This document shows, piece by piece, positions 37,567 to 47,635 of a stretch of 64,000 nucleotides of DNA. Every line of letters starts with the position of its first letter. Positions within the stretch are counted from its first letter, which is position 1. The stretch spans positions 3,305,722 to 3,369,721 of the forward strand of contig NZ_AP026763.1 in NCBI RefSeq assembly GCF_026000435.1, read 5' to 3'. The DNA is from Vibrio sp. STUT-A11. Its GTDB lineage: Bacteria > Pseudomonadota > Gammaproteobacteria > Enterobacterales > Vibrionaceae. The notes beneath the pieces are model-generated. The model did not search any database. It saw only the letters and a list, made by a program, of their open reading frames with translations, and was not told the origin of the DNA. Both the position numbers and the translations under genes were made by a program.

Positions 37567-39408
37567 ATGCCAAAATATAGATCAGCAACCACCACACATG
37601 GTCGTAACATGGCGGGCGCCCGCGCGCTTTGGCGTGCAACTGGTGTAAAAGATGAAGACTTTGGTAAGCCAATCATCGCTGTGGTGAACTCGTTTACTCA
37701 ATTTGTACCGGGCCACGTACACCTGAAAGATATGGGTCAGTTGGTTGCCGGTGAAATCGAAAAAGCAGGTGGCATCGCAAAAGAATTCAATACCATTGCT
37801 GTCGACGACGGTATCGCAATGGGTCACGGCGGTATGCTTTACTCATTGCCTTCACGTGAATTGATTGCCGACTCTGTAGAGTACATGGTCAATGCACACT
37901 GTGCCGATGCAATGGTATGTATCTCTAACTGTGACAAAATCACTCCAGGAATGATGATGGCCGCTATGCGCCTAAACATTCCGGTTATCTTTGTTTCTGG
38001 CGGCCCAATGGAAGCAGGTAAAACCAAGCTTTCTGATCAAATTATCAAACTCGATTTGGTTGATGCGATGATCCAGGGTGCCGATCCAACCGTGTCGGAT
38101 CAACAAAGCGAACAGGTCGAACGCTCGGCTTGTCCAACCTGTGGATCGTGTTCAGGCATGTTTACCGCCAACTCAATGAACTGTCTGACAGAAGCTCTAG
38201 GCCTCTCTCAACCAGGCAATGGCTCGATGCTGGCAACACACGCCGACCGTGAACAATTGTTTATTAACGCTGGTAAACGTATCGTTGAGCTGACTCGACG
38301 TTACTACGAACAAGATGACGAGTCCGCCTTACCACGCAACATTGCTAACCGCGACGCCTTTGAAAATGCCATGGCGCTGGACATCGCAATGGGTGGCTCC
38401 AGCAACACCGTTTTACACCTTTTAGCTGCGGCTCAAGAAGGTGAAATAAACTTCGATATGAACGATATCGATGAAATGTCTCGTCGCGTACCACACTTGT
38501 GTAAAGTGGCGCCATCGACACAGAAATACCACATGGAAGATGTACACCGTGCGGGTGGCGTAATGGCTATCTTAGGTGAACTCGACCGTGCTGGTTTGCT
38601 AAACGGCAGTACGAGTACGGTATTGGGCATGACTATGCAGCAGCAGCTTGCCGAGTACGACATCATGCAAACAGAAAATGAAGAAGTACTTAAGTTCTTC
38701 CGCGCAGGCCCTGCAGGTATACGCACCACCAAAGCATTCTCACAAGACTGCCGCTGGGATCGTCTCGACGATGACCGTGCCGATGGCTGTATCCGCTCCA
38801 AAGAGAACGCATTCAGTCAAGAAGGTGGCCTGGCCGTTCTCTCAGGCAACATTGCGGTTGATGGCTGTATAGTAAAAACGGCTGGTGTTGATGAGGAAAA
38901 CCTTAAGTTCCAAGGCCCTGCGATTGTGTTTGAAAGCCAAGATTCAGCGGTTGATGGCATCTTAGGTGGTAAAGTTAAAGCGGGTGAAGTGGTTGTTATT
39001 CGTTATGAAGGTCCTAAAGGTGGTCCGGGTATGCAGGAAATGCTCTACCCAACCACTTACCTAAAATCGATGGGATTAGGAAAATCTTGTGCCTTACTAA
39101 CAGATGGTCGCTTCTCAGGTGGTACATCGGGTCTGTCGATTGGTCATGCATCCCCAGAAGCTGCCAGTGGCGGTACGATTGGCTTGGTGCAAGATGGGGA
39201 CATCATTACCATTGATATCCCAAGTCGCTCTATCACGCTCGATGTAGCAGAAGATGAGCTGGCAGCACGTCGTGCAAAACAAGACGAACTCGGTTGGAAA
39301 CCAGCCGATCGTCAACGTGAAGTTTCTTTTGCACTCAAAGCGTACGCCAGCATGGCAACCAGTGCTGACAAAGGCGCAGTACGAGACAAATCTAAGCTAG
39401 AGGGCTAG
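37567..39408 (+). CDS. ilvD: Dihydroxy-acid dehydratase
   Basis: Fe-S dehydratase making the 2-keto acids of valine/leucine and isoleucine. 613 residues; cluster-binding and active-site motifs 'CISNCDKITPGM' and 'CPTCGSCSGMFTANSMNC', and C-terminal 'LTDGRFSGGTSGLSIGH'. Length normal. Immediately followed by ilvA (2-bp gap). Confidence 0.97.
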   Translation: MPKYRSATTTHGRNMAGARALWRATGVKDEDFGKPIIAVVNSFTQFVPGHVHLKDMGQLVAGEIEKAGGIAKEFNTIAVDDGIAMGHGGMLYSLPSRELIADSVEYMVNAHCADAMVCISNCDKITPGMMMAAMRLNIPVIFVSGGPMEAGKTKLSDQIIKLDLVDAMIQGADPTVSDQQSEQVERSACPTCGSCSGMFTANSMNCLTEALGLSQPGNGSMLATHADREQLFINAGKRIVELTRRYYEQDDESALPRNIANRDAFENAMALDIAMGGSSNTVLHLLAAAQEGEINFDMNDIDEMSRRVPHLCKVAPSTQKYHMEDVHRAGGVMAILGELDRAGLLNGSTSTVLGMTMQQQLAEYDIMQTENEEVLKFFRAGPAGIRTTKAFSQDCRWDRLDDDRADGCIRSKENAFSQEGGLAVLSGNIAVDGCIVKTAGVDEENLKFQGPAIVFESQDSAVDGILGGKVKAGEVVVIRYEGPKGGPGMQEMLYPTTYLKSMGLGKSCALLTDGRFSGGTSGLSIGHASPEAASGGTIGLVQDGDIITIDIPSRSITLDVAEDELAARRAKQDELGWKPADRQREVSFALKAYASMATSADKGAVRDKSKLEG

Positions 39409-39410
39409 CA

Positions 39411-40958
39411 ATGATGGAATCTCAACCCACAAAAAAAGTGAATCAAACTGGCGCAGACTATCTGCGCCAAATCCTGCGCGCGCCAGTTTATGAAGTCGCA
39501 ACGGTTACGCCACTGCAAGATATGCCGCGCCTGTCGGCACGCATTGGCAACAATGTGCAAATCAAACGTGAAGATCGCCAGCCAGTGCACTCTTTCAAAC
39601 TGCGTGGCGCCTACAACATGGTGGCCAGCCTGTCTGAAGAACAAAAGGCTGCGGGTGTCATTGCAGCATCGGCGGGCAACCATGCTCAAGGGATGGCACT
39701 ATCGGGCACTAAACTAGGCATCAAAACCACGATTGTAATGCCAAAAACCACGCCAGACATCAAGGTTGATGCGGTGCGGAGCTTTGGCGGTAATGTCGTG
39801 CTGCATGGCAGCAACTTTGATGAAGCGAAAGCGGAAGCCGAGCGCCTGTCAGAAGAATATGGCTACACCTTTGTGCCACCCTTCGATCATCCATTGGTGA
39901 TTGCTGGCCAAGGCACCATTGGTATGGAAATGCTGCAGCAAAATGGTCACCTGGATTACATCTTTGTTCCGGTAGGCGGTGGTGGTCTGGCGGCGGGTGT
40001 CGCTGTCCTGGTCAAGCAACTGATGCCAGAAATCAAAGTCATTGCCGTCGAGCCAGAAGATTCTTCTTGCTTAAAAGCGGCTTTAGATGCTGGTGAGCCA
40101 GTTGTCCTTGATCAAGTCAGTATGTTTGCTGATGGTGTGGCAGTAAAACGCATCGGTGAAGAGACATTCCGTTTGTGTCAGAAGTACATTGATGGCCATA
40201 TTGCCGTATCAAGCGATGAAATCTGCGCGGCGGTGAAAGATATCTTTGAAGATACACGAGCAATAGCAGAACCTTCAGGCGCGCTTGCTCTGGCGGGCTT
40301 GAAGAAGTTTACTGAGCAGAACAAACTCGAAGGCAAAAACCTTGGTACGGTACTGTCTGGTGCCAACACCAATTTCCATGGCTTGCGCTATGTCTCTGAA
40401 CGCTGTGAGCTGGGTGAAAAACGTGAAGGCCTGCTTGCTGTTACAATCCCAGAACGCCAGGGCGCTTTCTTTGAGTTTTGTAACTTGATTGGTGGCCGAG
40501 CAGTGACTGAGTTCAACTACCGTTACAACGATGATGAGCTGGCAAATATCTTTGTTGGTGTGCGTCTTCAGGGCGGTCAGGAAGAACTGGATCATATTAT
40601 TCGCGATCTACGCGAAGGCGGTTATCCGGTCGTGGATCTATCTGATGATGAAATGGCGAAGCTACACATCCGCTACATGATCGGTGGCAAACCTTCCAAA
40701 AAACTCAAGGAACGCCTATACAGCTTTGAGTTTCCAGAATATCCGGGGGCGCTGCTGAAGTTCTTAAGCACGCTAGGTACCCACTGGAATATCAGCCTGT
40801 TTAACTACCGCAACCATGGTGCCGATTACGGGCGTGTTCTTTGTGGTTTCGAGCTAGATGAAAGCGACTTAGCCCAGTTTTCTGCCCATTTGCGCGAACT
40901 TGGCTATCAGTGTAAAGACGAAACGGATAACCCATCCTATAAGTTCTTCTTATCGTGA
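39411..40958 (+). CDS. ilvA: Threonine ammonia-lyase, biosynthetic
   Basis: PLP enzyme making 2-ketobutyrate from threonine, the committed isoleucine step, feedback-inhibited by isoleucine. 515 residues: PLP lysine K63 in 'SFKLRGAYNM', 'SAGNHAQG', glycine loop 'GGGGLAAG', and two C-terminal ACT-like regulatory domains from about residue 340. Start at ATG 39411 or the next ATG. Last gene of the operon. Confidence 0.97.
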   Translation: MMESQPTKKVNQTGADYLRQILRAPVYEVATVTPLQDMPRLSARIGNNVQIKREDRQPVHSFKLRGAYNMVASLSEEQKAAGVIAASAGNHAQGMALSGTKLGIKTTIVMPKTTPDIKVDAVRSFGGNVVLHGSNFDEAKAEAERLSEEYGYTFVPPFDHPLVIAGQGTIGMEMLQQNGHLDYIFVPVGGGGLAAGVAVLVKQLMPEIKVIAVEPEDSSCLKAALDAGEPVVLDQVSMFADGVAVKRIGEETFRLCQKYIDGHIAVSSDEICAAVKDIFEDTRAIAEPSGALALAGLKKFTEQNKLEGKNLGTVLSGANTNFHGLRYVSERCELGEKREGLLAVTIPERQGAFFEFCNLIGGRAVTEFNYRYNDDELANIFVGVRLQGGQEELDHIIRDLREGGYPVVDLSDDEMAKLHIRYMIGGKPSKKLKERLYSFEFPEYPGALLKFLSTLGTHWNISLFNYRNHGADYGRVLCGFELDESDLAQFSAHLRELGYQCKDETDNPSYKFFLS

Positions 40959-40965
40959 ACCATCT

Positions 40966-40995
40966 AAAAACACCTCGTGAAAGCGAGGTGTTTTT
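40966..40995 (+). terminator. ilv operon terminator
   Basis: AAAAACACCTCG / CGAGGTGTTTTT, loop TGAAAG. Also faces the end of the convergent punR gene. Confidence 0.88.
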
Positions 40996-41012
40996 ATTTA
41001 CCCCGAGCTTAT

Positions 41013-41915
41013 TTAAGCCTGTAACCAATCCTGATGTAACTGGTTGGATGATCCTAAGTAATCCACCATCCATTGGATCAAATTATGGTTTTCATCTTTA
41101 CGCCATACTAAGCAACAACGGCTTACGGGCTTGTCGTCCGGTAGAACCTTCTCCACCAGCACGCCATCATTGATCAATGGCATTGCGATATGGCGAGGCA
41201 TAAACCCGACCCCAACTCCATTTTTCAGACATTCAATCGCCGCATACCAGTTTGGCAGCAACAAACGACGCTGATGGGGATAATGACCTGTGTGTCGCTT
41301 AGGCAATACGTTCGAAGTATCATCCAGACAGATAGCAGGAAACTGGCTGACAAACGCTTCCGTTAACGCCTGTTGACGAACACAGGGATGTGCCGGTGAC
41401 ATAACAAATGCCCAGTCGAGTGTTCCCATATCTCTGACTTCGAAATCGCCACCAACCGGGATCGCACTTGTCGCGCCAATCACAATATCTGCCCGCCCTT
41501 GAGCAATCGCCTCCCATGAACCATTGAACACTTCCATGTTGATCTGCAGCTCGGCAAACTCAAATTCGCGATAAAAGTCTTCAATCAATGGTTTGAGCTT
41601 TTCCAGCTTAACGACGTTATCCAAAGTCAGTTTTAATGTGGTTTGCCAGCCATGTGCTGCTCGACGAGTCTGAGCTTTAACCTCTTCCATTTGACGCAAT
41701 AAAGCACGCGCTTCTGAGATAAATAACTCTCCCGCAGGGGTCAGTTCAACTTTTCTAGGCAAACGTCTAAACAATACAACATCCAAATCTTTCTCCACCT
41801 GGCGAACACCATAACTGATTGCCGAAGGCACTTTGTGCAGCAACTCTGCAGCCGCGGTAAAACTCCCCAACCGGGCAACGGTATCGAGCATTTCTAATGA
41901 GGATTTGGAAAACAT
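41013..41915 (-). CDS. punR: LysR-family activator PunR (YdhB-like)
   Basis: 300 residues from the ATG at 41915, matching the family start. N-terminal winged helix 'LGSFTAAAELLHKVPSAISYGV' and a C-terminal effector domain similar to E. coli YdhB, including 'VFNGSWEAIAQGRADIVIGAT' and 'DTSNVLPKRHTGHYPHQ'-like end regions. PunR activates the divergent exporter gene punC in response to purine nucleosides in E. coli; here it is likewise divergent from a PunC-like transporter. Confidence 0.85.
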   Translation of the reverse strand: MFSKSSLEMLDTVARLGSFTAAAELLHKVPSAISYGVRQVEKDLDVVLFRRLPRKVELTPAGELFISEARALLRQMEEVKAQTRRAAHGWQTTLKLTLDNVVKLEKLKPLIEDFYREFEFAELQINMEVFNGSWEAIAQGRADIVIGATSAIPVGGDFEVRDMGTLDWAFVMSPAHPCVRQQALTEAFVSQFPAICLDDTSNVLPKRHTGHYPHQRRLLLPNWYAAIECLKNGVGVGFMPRHIAMPLINDGVLVEKVLPDDKPVSRCCLVWRKDENHNLIQWMVDYLGSSNQLHQDWLQA

Positions 41916-42014
41916 TCGCGAAGTACCTTTCAAATTTTTTGATTGATAACCAACAATTTTAGCGTTTTATTTTTAGTAAATCGAAAAATAGAATGAAAGA
42001 ACAAATAAATCAGG

Positions 42015-42026
42015 GTTGGCGCCAAC
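42015..42026. promoter_or_regulatory. 12-bp palindrome in the punR-punC divergent region
   Basis: GTTGGCGCCAAC, perfect, between punR (start 41915) and punC (start 42070). A LysR regulator would bind a longer site; this could be part of one. Confidence 0.35.
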
Positions 42027-42069
42027 TGATATTGGTTAAAAAGTAATTAAATAATTTGATTGGTTAATA

Positions 42070-43275
42070 ATGAAAATATCAAAACTACAACTCGTTTATC
42101 TTGCAGTGTTGTCGATGCTTGGCTTTGTCGCGACCGATATGTACCTGCCAGCTTTTAAAGCAATGGAAATAGACTTTGCGACAGGCCCGGAACAGATAGC
42201 CCTTTCTCTGACCGTATTTTTAGGGGGAATGGCATTTGGTCAGCTGATGTGGGGGTTGGCTTCAGATAAGTTTGGCCACCGCAATACGCTAGCCGCAGGT
42301 TTAGTTGTATTTACTCTTGCGTCATTTGGTCTGGCATTCTGCGATCAAGTATGGCAATTGCTCACTCTTCGATTTGTTCAGGCGATCGGTGTCTGTGCAC
42401 CAGCCGTTATCTGGCAAGCCATGGTGATTAAACGTTACTCAAGCAGCAGTCAGCAGATTTTCGCTACCATTATGCCATTGGTTGCCTTATCACCTGCGCT
42501 GGCTCCACAATTAGGCGTCGTACTTGCGGACAACTTTGGCTGGCACAGTATTTTTATCGCGCTAATGCTGGTGGGTGTATTGCTTGTCGCTGCAACCATG
42601 CTGCAAAAAGACCAAAAGGCAGAAGTAAAGCAGACCAGTGTATCTGCAGATATTAAAGCACTACTCCGTTCTAAGGCTTACCTTGGCAACGTCATCATGT
42701 TTGCCACCGCTTCTGCAGCATTCTTTGCTTACCTAACCGGTATGCCGGAAATCATGGCGCAACTGGGTTATGAAGCCAAAGACATTGGCCTGAGTTTTAT
42801 TCCACAAACCATTGCCTTTATGGCTGGTGGCTACTTGGGTAAAGTGGGTGTACGCAAATATGGCGATAAAAATGTTTTACGCCAGCTGATCGGCTTGTTT
42901 AGTATTGCAGCACTGATGGTATTCGTTGCATCACATTGGACGTTGACCTCTATCTGGCCAATCCTGGCGCCTTTCTGTCTGATCGCTGTCGCCAACGGTG
43001 CTCTGTACCCTATTGTTGTAAACCGAGCTCTGGAGAGTGCCCAGCAAAGCCCAGCGACCGCAGCTGGTTTGCAAAACAGCTTACAAATCTGTGTGAGCAG
43101 TCTTGCCAGTGCATTTGTTGCCGCAATGGCCAGTCAGGCTCAGTCGGTCACTGGTATCGCAATTGTGATTTGTATGGGCGGTTTATGGGTCGGCTACATT
43201 CTGTCTAACCGAGATCTGGCCAAGCACTTTGCTACCCCCGATAACTCGCGCGTTGTCCGTGAAGACGACTGCTAA
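42070..43275 (+). CDS. punC: Purine nucleoside efflux transporter PunC (YdhC-like, MFS)
   Basis: 401-residue major facilitator with about 12 hydrophobic spans. Strong resemblance to E. coli YdhC/PunC: 'LSMLGFVATDMYLPAFKAM', 'RFVQAIGVCAPAVIWQAMV', 'IMPLVALSPALAPQLG' and 'FIPQTIAFMAGGY'. Exports purine nucleosides in E. coli. Divergent from punR and followed by a terminator. Other drug/proton antiporters of the Bcr/CflA group are related, so substrate is inferred. Confidence 0.88.
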   Translation: MKISKLQLVYLAVLSMLGFVATDMYLPAFKAMEIDFATGPEQIALSLTVFLGGMAFGQLMWGLASDKFGHRNTLAAGLVVFTLASFGLAFCDQVWQLLTLRFVQAIGVCAPAVIWQAMVIKRYSSSSQQIFATIMPLVALSPALAPQLGVVLADNFGWHSIFIALMLVGVLLVAATMLQKDQKAEVKQTSVSADIKALLRSKAYLGNVIMFATASAAFFAYLTGMPEIMAQLGYEAKDIGLSFIPQTIAFMAGGYLGKVGVRKYGDKNVLRQLIGLFSIAALMVFVASHWTLTSIWPILAPFCLIAVANGALYPIVVNRALESAQQSPATAAGLQNSLQICVSSLASAFVAAMASQAQSVTGIAIVICMGGLWVGYILSNRDLAKHFATPDNSRVVREDDC

Positions 43276-43282
43276 ATACAAC

Positions 43283-43308
43283 AAAGCCGCTCAAGATGAG
43301 CGGCTTTT
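43283..43308. terminator. Bidirectional terminator between punC and glmU
   Basis: AAAGCCGCTC / GAGCGGCTTTT, loop AAGAT. Serves punC on the plus strand; glmU converges on it from the other side. Confidence 0.8.
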
Positions 43309-43333
43309 ATTCAATTTTTTAGAAAAAGTTGAA

Positions 43334-44695
43334 TTACTTCTTTTTAACCGGACGCTGCCAATCAGTAATTCTGCGCTCTTTAGCACGAGTAATCACTAAC
43401 TCACCTTCGGCGACATCTTTGGTCAAAGTCGTACCTGCTCCAATAGTCGCACCATCAGCAATGGTAACTGGCGCGACTAACTGGCTATCCGAACCAACAA
43501 AGACATCATCACCAATGATGGTTTTGAACTTGTTCGCACCATCGTAATTACAGGTAATGGTACCTGCACCGATATTGGTGCGCTGGCCGATTTCTGCATC
43601 GCCCAGGTAAGTCAGATGGTTTGCTTTAGAACCTTCGCCAATGCGCGCATTCTTCACTTCGACAAAGTTACCAACGTGAGAGTCATTACGCATATCTGCA
43701 CCAGGACGCAGACGAGTAAATGGACCGACAGTACAGTCCTCTCCGACAGTCGCGCCTTCAATCACGCTGTATGGACGAACGATCGTGTTGTCATCAATCT
43801 CACAATCTTTCAACACACTGCCAGCACCGATAACCACGTTATCACCAAGCGAGACACTGCCTTCAATGATCACATTCGCATCAATTTCACAGTCCATGCC
43901 GCACTGCAGTTCACCACGTAAGTCAAAGCGAGCTGGATCACGTAGCATAACGCCCTGCTCAAGCAGTTTTTGCGCTTGCATCGATTGGAATGCGCGCTCT
44001 AAACGAGCAAGCTGGGCACGATCATTCACACCTTCAACTTCAATCGCATTAACAGGATGGACAGCTTCAACTGCACGACCTTCATCGTGAGCAGCAGCAA
44101 TCACGTCAGTAAGGTAGTACTCACCTTGTGCGTTGTTGTTGTTTAAGCCTGACAACCAGCGCTTCAGGTCACCACCAGTTGCAACCATCACACCTGTGTT
44201 GATTTCTTTGATCTGTTTTTGTTCTTCGGTGGCGTCTTTCTGCTCGACGATAGCAACTACAGGACCGTTCTTACGTACGATACGTCCATAGCCAGTCGGG
44301 TTATCCAGAACAACCGTCAGCAACGCGATACCACCCGTTGGTTGAGCGTCAAGCAGGCTCTCAATAGTTTCCGCTGAAATCAGTGGCACATCCCCATACG
44401 AGACCAGGATTTTCTCATCATCTTCAAATTGAGCAGAAGCCTGATCCACCGCATGACCTGTGCCTAGTTGCTCAGCCTGAAGTACCCAGTTTACCGGCTC
44501 TTCTGCTAGTACCTGTTTCATTTGATCACCACCATGACCATAAACTAGGTGAATATTTTGCGCGCCAAGACCGGTACATGTATCAATGACATGTTTTGCC
44601 ATTGGTTTACCGGCCAAAGTGTGAAGCACTTTTGGCATGTTCGAATACATACGGGTTCCCTTGCCCGCAGCAAGAATTACAGCACTGAATTTCAT
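43334..44695 (-). CDS. glmU: Bifunctional GlmU: glucosamine-1-phosphate acetyltransferase / UDP-GlcNAc pyrophosphorylase
   Basis: Makes UDP-N-acetylglucosamine for peptidoglycan and LPS. 453 residues: N-terminal nucleotidyltransferase with 'LAAGKGTRM' (9-17), C-terminal left-handed beta-helix of hexapeptide repeats with 'FVEVKNARIGEGSKANHLTY' containing the catalytic histidine. Downstream of the atp operon as in E. coli. Ends in a Lys-rich tail. Confidence 0.97.
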   Translation of the reverse strand: MKFSAVILAAGKGTRMYSNMPKVLHTLAGKPMAKHVIDTCTGLGAQNIHLVYGHGGDQMKQVLAEEPVNWVLQAEQLGTGHAVDQASAQFEDDEKILVSYGDVPLISAETIESLLDAQPTGGIALLTVVLDNPTGYGRIVRKNGPVVAIVEQKDATEEQKQIKEINTGVMVATGGDLKRWLSGLNNNNAQGEYYLTDVIAAAHDEGRAVEAVHPVNAIEVEGVNDRAQLARLERAFQSMQAQKLLEQGVMLRDPARFDLRGELQCGMDCEIDANVIIEGSVSLGDNVVIGAGSVLKDCEIDDNTIVRPYSVIEGATVGEDCTVGPFTRLRPGADMRNDSHVGNFVEVKNARIGEGSKANHLTYLGDAEIGQRTNIGAGTITCNYDGANKFKTIIGDDVFVGSDSQLVAPVTIADGATIGAGTTLTKDVAEGELVITRAKERRITDWQRPVKKK

Positions 44696-44795
44696 TGATA
44701 ACCTATTGACGTTCTTTATGTAGTTGGCGGATATTTTAGACAGCTTGAGGGGAGAAGTTAATGGAAAGCGTTCAATTTCTAACGAAAAATAATCA

Positions 44796-44822
44796 AAAAG
44801 GCGACCATTTGGCCGCCTTTTT
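44796..44822 (-). terminator. atp operon terminator
   Basis: Minus-strand GAAAAAGGCGGCC / GGTCGCCTTTTT hairpin with loop AAAT, 23 bp after atpC. It separates the ATP synthase operon from glmU. Confidence 0.82.
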
Positions 44823-44844
44823 CATGCAACGTTGCTAATTGAGC

Positions 44845-45267
44845 TTAGCGACGCTTTTTGGTCAGCTCGATAACTCGTAGCTGAGCAATGGCTTTAGCCA
44901 GTTCACTGGCCGCTTGTGCGAAGTTCATATCGCCATGCTGGTTCTGGATATTCTCCTCAGCACGACGCTTAGCTTCTTCTGCCTTCGCTGCGTCTAGATC
45001 TTCACCACGAATCGCTGTATCAGCCAGTACTGTAGCAGTACCCGGCTGAACTTCGACCATACCACCAGAGACATAAATGAACTCTTCGTGGCCGTGCTGT
45101 TTCACAATACGCACCATACCAGGCTGAATAGCGGTCAGAAGCGGAGTATGGCCATGGAAAATACCAAGCTCACCTTCGCTACCGGTCACCTGAAACGTTT
45201 CTACACGACCAGAGAAAATGCGTTTCTCAGCGCTTACTACGTCTAGGTGAAAGGTTATTGGTGCCAT
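44845..45267 (-). CDS. atpC: ATP synthase F1 epsilon subunit
   Basis: 140-residue rotor-stalk subunit, inhibitor of F1 ATPase activity. N-terminal beta-sandwich ('FHLDVVSAEKRIFSGRVE', 'GELGIFHGHTPLLTAI') and C-terminal helical hairpin. Last gene of atpIBEFHAGDC. Confidence 0.97.
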   Translation of the reverse strand: MAPITFHLDVVSAEKRIFSGRVETFQVTGSEGELGIFHGHTPLLTAIQPGMVRIVKQHGHEEFIYVSGGMVEVQPGTATVLADTAIRGEDLDAAKAEEAKRRAEENIQNQHGDMNFAQAASELAKAIAQLRVIELTKKRR

Positions 45268-45285
45268 ATCGCCTCCTAGTTAGCC

Positions 45286-46689
45286 TTATAGCTTCTTAGC
45301 ATTCTCAATAGCATCATCGATGCTACCGCAGTACATAAATGCCTGCTCTGGAATGTCATCGTATTCACCAGCTAGTAGACCTTTAAAGCCACGTAGAGTC
45401 TCTTTAAGAGGTACGTAAACACCAGGGTCACCTGTAAATACTTCCGCTACGTGGTAAGGCTGAGTAAGGAAACGCTCAATCTTACGTGCACGAGATACAA
45501 CTTGCTTGTCTTCTTCAGATAGCTCGTCCATACCTAGAATCGCGATGATGTCTTTCAGCTCTTTGTAGCGCTGAAGTGTCTGCTGAACGCCACGAGCGAC
45601 GTCGTAGTGCTCTTGACCTACTACTAGTGGGTCTAGCTGACGAGACGTTGAATCTAGTGGGTCGATCGCTGGGTATAGACCCATTGCTGCGATGTTACGG
45701 TTAAGTACAACCGTTGCATCCAAGTGCGCGAACGTGGTTGCTGGAGACGGGTCAGTCAAGTCATCCGCAGGTACGTATACCGCCTGTACAGACGTGATAG
45801 AACCTTGCTTAGTTGACGTGATACGCTCCTGAAGCACACCCATCTCTTCTGCAAGAGTTGGCTGGTAACCTACCGCAGAAGGCATACGACCTAGAAGTGC
45901 TGATACCTCAGTACCTGCAAGCGTGTAACGGTAGATGTTATCAATGAACAGTAGTACGTCACGACCTTCGTCACGGAAACGCTCTGCCATTGTAAGACCA
46001 GTCAGTGCAACACGTAGACGGTTGCCCGGTGGCTCGTTCATCTGACCGTAAACCATTGCTACTTTAGATTCTTCAGGATTCTCAACGTTTACAACGCCCG
46101 CTTCCTGCATTTCAAAGTAGAAATCGTTACCTTCACGAGTACGCTCACCAACACCAGCAAATACTGATAGACCTGAGTGTTGTAGTGCGATGTTGTTGAT
46201 AAGTTCCATCATGTTAACGGTCTTACCTACACCTGCACCACCGAATAGACCGATTTTACCACCCTTAGCGAATGGACAAATTAGGTCGATTACTTTAACA
46301 CCCGTTTCTAGAAGTGCTGTTTCGTTTGATTGCTCTTCGTAGCTTGGTGCTGCACGGTGGATAGAGTAAGTCTCTTCCGCACCGATCTCACCACACTCAT
46401 CAATCGCGTCACCTAGGACGTTCATGATACGACCTAGAGTTTTAGTACCTACTGGTACTGAAATTGGAGCGCCAGTGTTAACCACTTCTACTCCACGACG
46501 TAAACCATCAGAGCTACCCATTACGATACAACGAACTACGCCACCGCCTAGCTGTTGTTGAACTTCAAGAACTAGACGCTCTTTTGAGTCCGTTACGTTT
46601 AGAGCGTCATATACACTAGGTACTTCGCTCTGTGGGAACTCTACGTCGACTACCGCACCGATGATCTGTACGATCTTACCTGTAGCCAT
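45286..46689 (-). CDS. atpD: ATP synthase F1 beta subunit
   Basis: Catalytic subunit, 467 residues. Walker A 'GGAGVGKT' (150-157), 'VFAGVGERTREGND', and DELSEED regulatory motif in 'LGMDELSEEDK'. Complete and normal in length. Codon use is that of a highly expressed gene. Confidence 0.98.
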   Translation of the reverse strand: MATGKIVQIIGAVVDVEFPQSEVPSVYDALNVTDSKERLVLEVQQQLGGGVVRCIVMGSSDGLRRGVEVVNTGAPISVPVGTKTLGRIMNVLGDAIDECGEIGAEETYSIHRAAPSYEEQSNETALLETGVKVIDLICPFAKGGKIGLFGGAGVGKTVNMMELINNIALQHSGLSVFAGVGERTREGNDFYFEMQEAGVVNVENPEESKVAMVYGQMNEPPGNRLRVALTGLTMAERFRDEGRDVLLFIDNIYRYTLAGTEVSALLGRMPSAVGYQPTLAEEMGVLQERITSTKQGSITSVQAVYVPADDLTDPSPATTFAHLDATVVLNRNIAAMGLYPAIDPLDSTSRQLDPLVVGQEHYDVARGVQQTLQRYKELKDIIAILGMDELSEEDKQVVSRARKIERFLTQPYHVAEVFTGDPGVYVPLKETLRGFKGLLAGEYDDIPEQAFMYCGSIDDAIENAKKL

Positions 46690-46724
46690 CGTTAATCCTC
46701 TAAACTATTTCGTTTTACCTAAGC

Positions 46725-47591
46725 TTAAACCGCAGATGCACCACCAACGATTTCCGACAGTTCTTGTGTGATCGCAGCCTGACGGGCTTTGTTGTACACA
46801 AGTTCCAAATCATCAATTAAGTTGGTTGCGTTATCCGTTGCAGCCTTCATCGCAATCATTCGAGCCGCTTGCTCACAAGCAAGGTTCTCTACCACACCTT
46901 GGTATACCTGAGACTCTACGTAACGCACTAATAGCGTATCCAGTAGAGGTTTTGGCTCAGGCTCATAGATGTAGTCCCATGAGTGCTCACGCTGCATCTC
47001 TTTGCTGTCCGATTTAGGCAAAGGTAGCAATTGATCGATCGTTGGTTGCTGAACCATAGTGTTCACAAACTTGTTGAACACTACGTATAAACGGTCCAGT
47101 TCACCTTCATCGTATTTCTTAAGCATTACGCCAACAGAACCGATTAGGTCTTCCAGGCTTGGGTTATCGCCAAGGCCAGAAACCTGTGCCGCAACTTTTG
47201 CGCCACCATGTTTAAAGAAACCAGTCGCTTTTGAGCCAATGACTGCTAGCTCAATTTCAGCACCTTTTTCTTTCCATGCTTGCATGTCTGTAACGGCTTT
47301 CTTAAACACATTAATGTTCAAACCACCACACAGACCACGGTCTGTCGAAACGATGATGTAACCAACACGTTTAGCTTCACGCTCTTCTAGGTACGGATGA
47401 CGGTACTCTAGGTTTGCGTTTGCCACGTGACCGATCACTTTACGCATTGTTTCAGCGTATGGACGAGAAGCTTCCATTGCATCTTGAGAGCGACGCATTT
47501 TTGAAGCTGCTACCATTTCCATCGCTTTCGTAATTTTCTGCGTGCTTTTAACACTACCGATTTTATTACGTATCTCTTTTGCGCCGGCCAT
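46725..47591 (-). CDS. atpG: ATP synthase F1 gamma subunit
   Basis: Central rotor shaft, 288 residues. The conserved N-terminal coiled coil 'AKEIRNKIGSVKSTQKITKAM' and C-terminal helix 'RQAAITQELSEIVGGASA' are intact. Between atpA and atpD as usual. Confidence 0.98.
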   Translation of the reverse strand: MAGAKEIRNKIGSVKSTQKITKAMEMVAASKMRRSQDAMEASRPYAETMRKVIGHVANANLEYRHPYLEEREAKRVGYIIVSTDRGLCGGLNINVFKKAVTDMQAWKEKGAEIELAVIGSKATGFFKHGGAKVAAQVSGLGDNPSLEDLIGSVGVMLKKYDEGELDRLYVVFNKFVNTMVQQPTIDQLLPLPKSDSKEMQREHSWDYIYEPEPKPLLDTLLVRYVESQVYQGVVENLACEQAARMIAMKAATDNATNLIDDLELVYNKARQAAITQELSEIVGGASAV

Positions 47592-47635
47592 CGTTACTCT
47601 CCGTTAGTTGGTGGCAGAAACTGCCACCGACCTAA

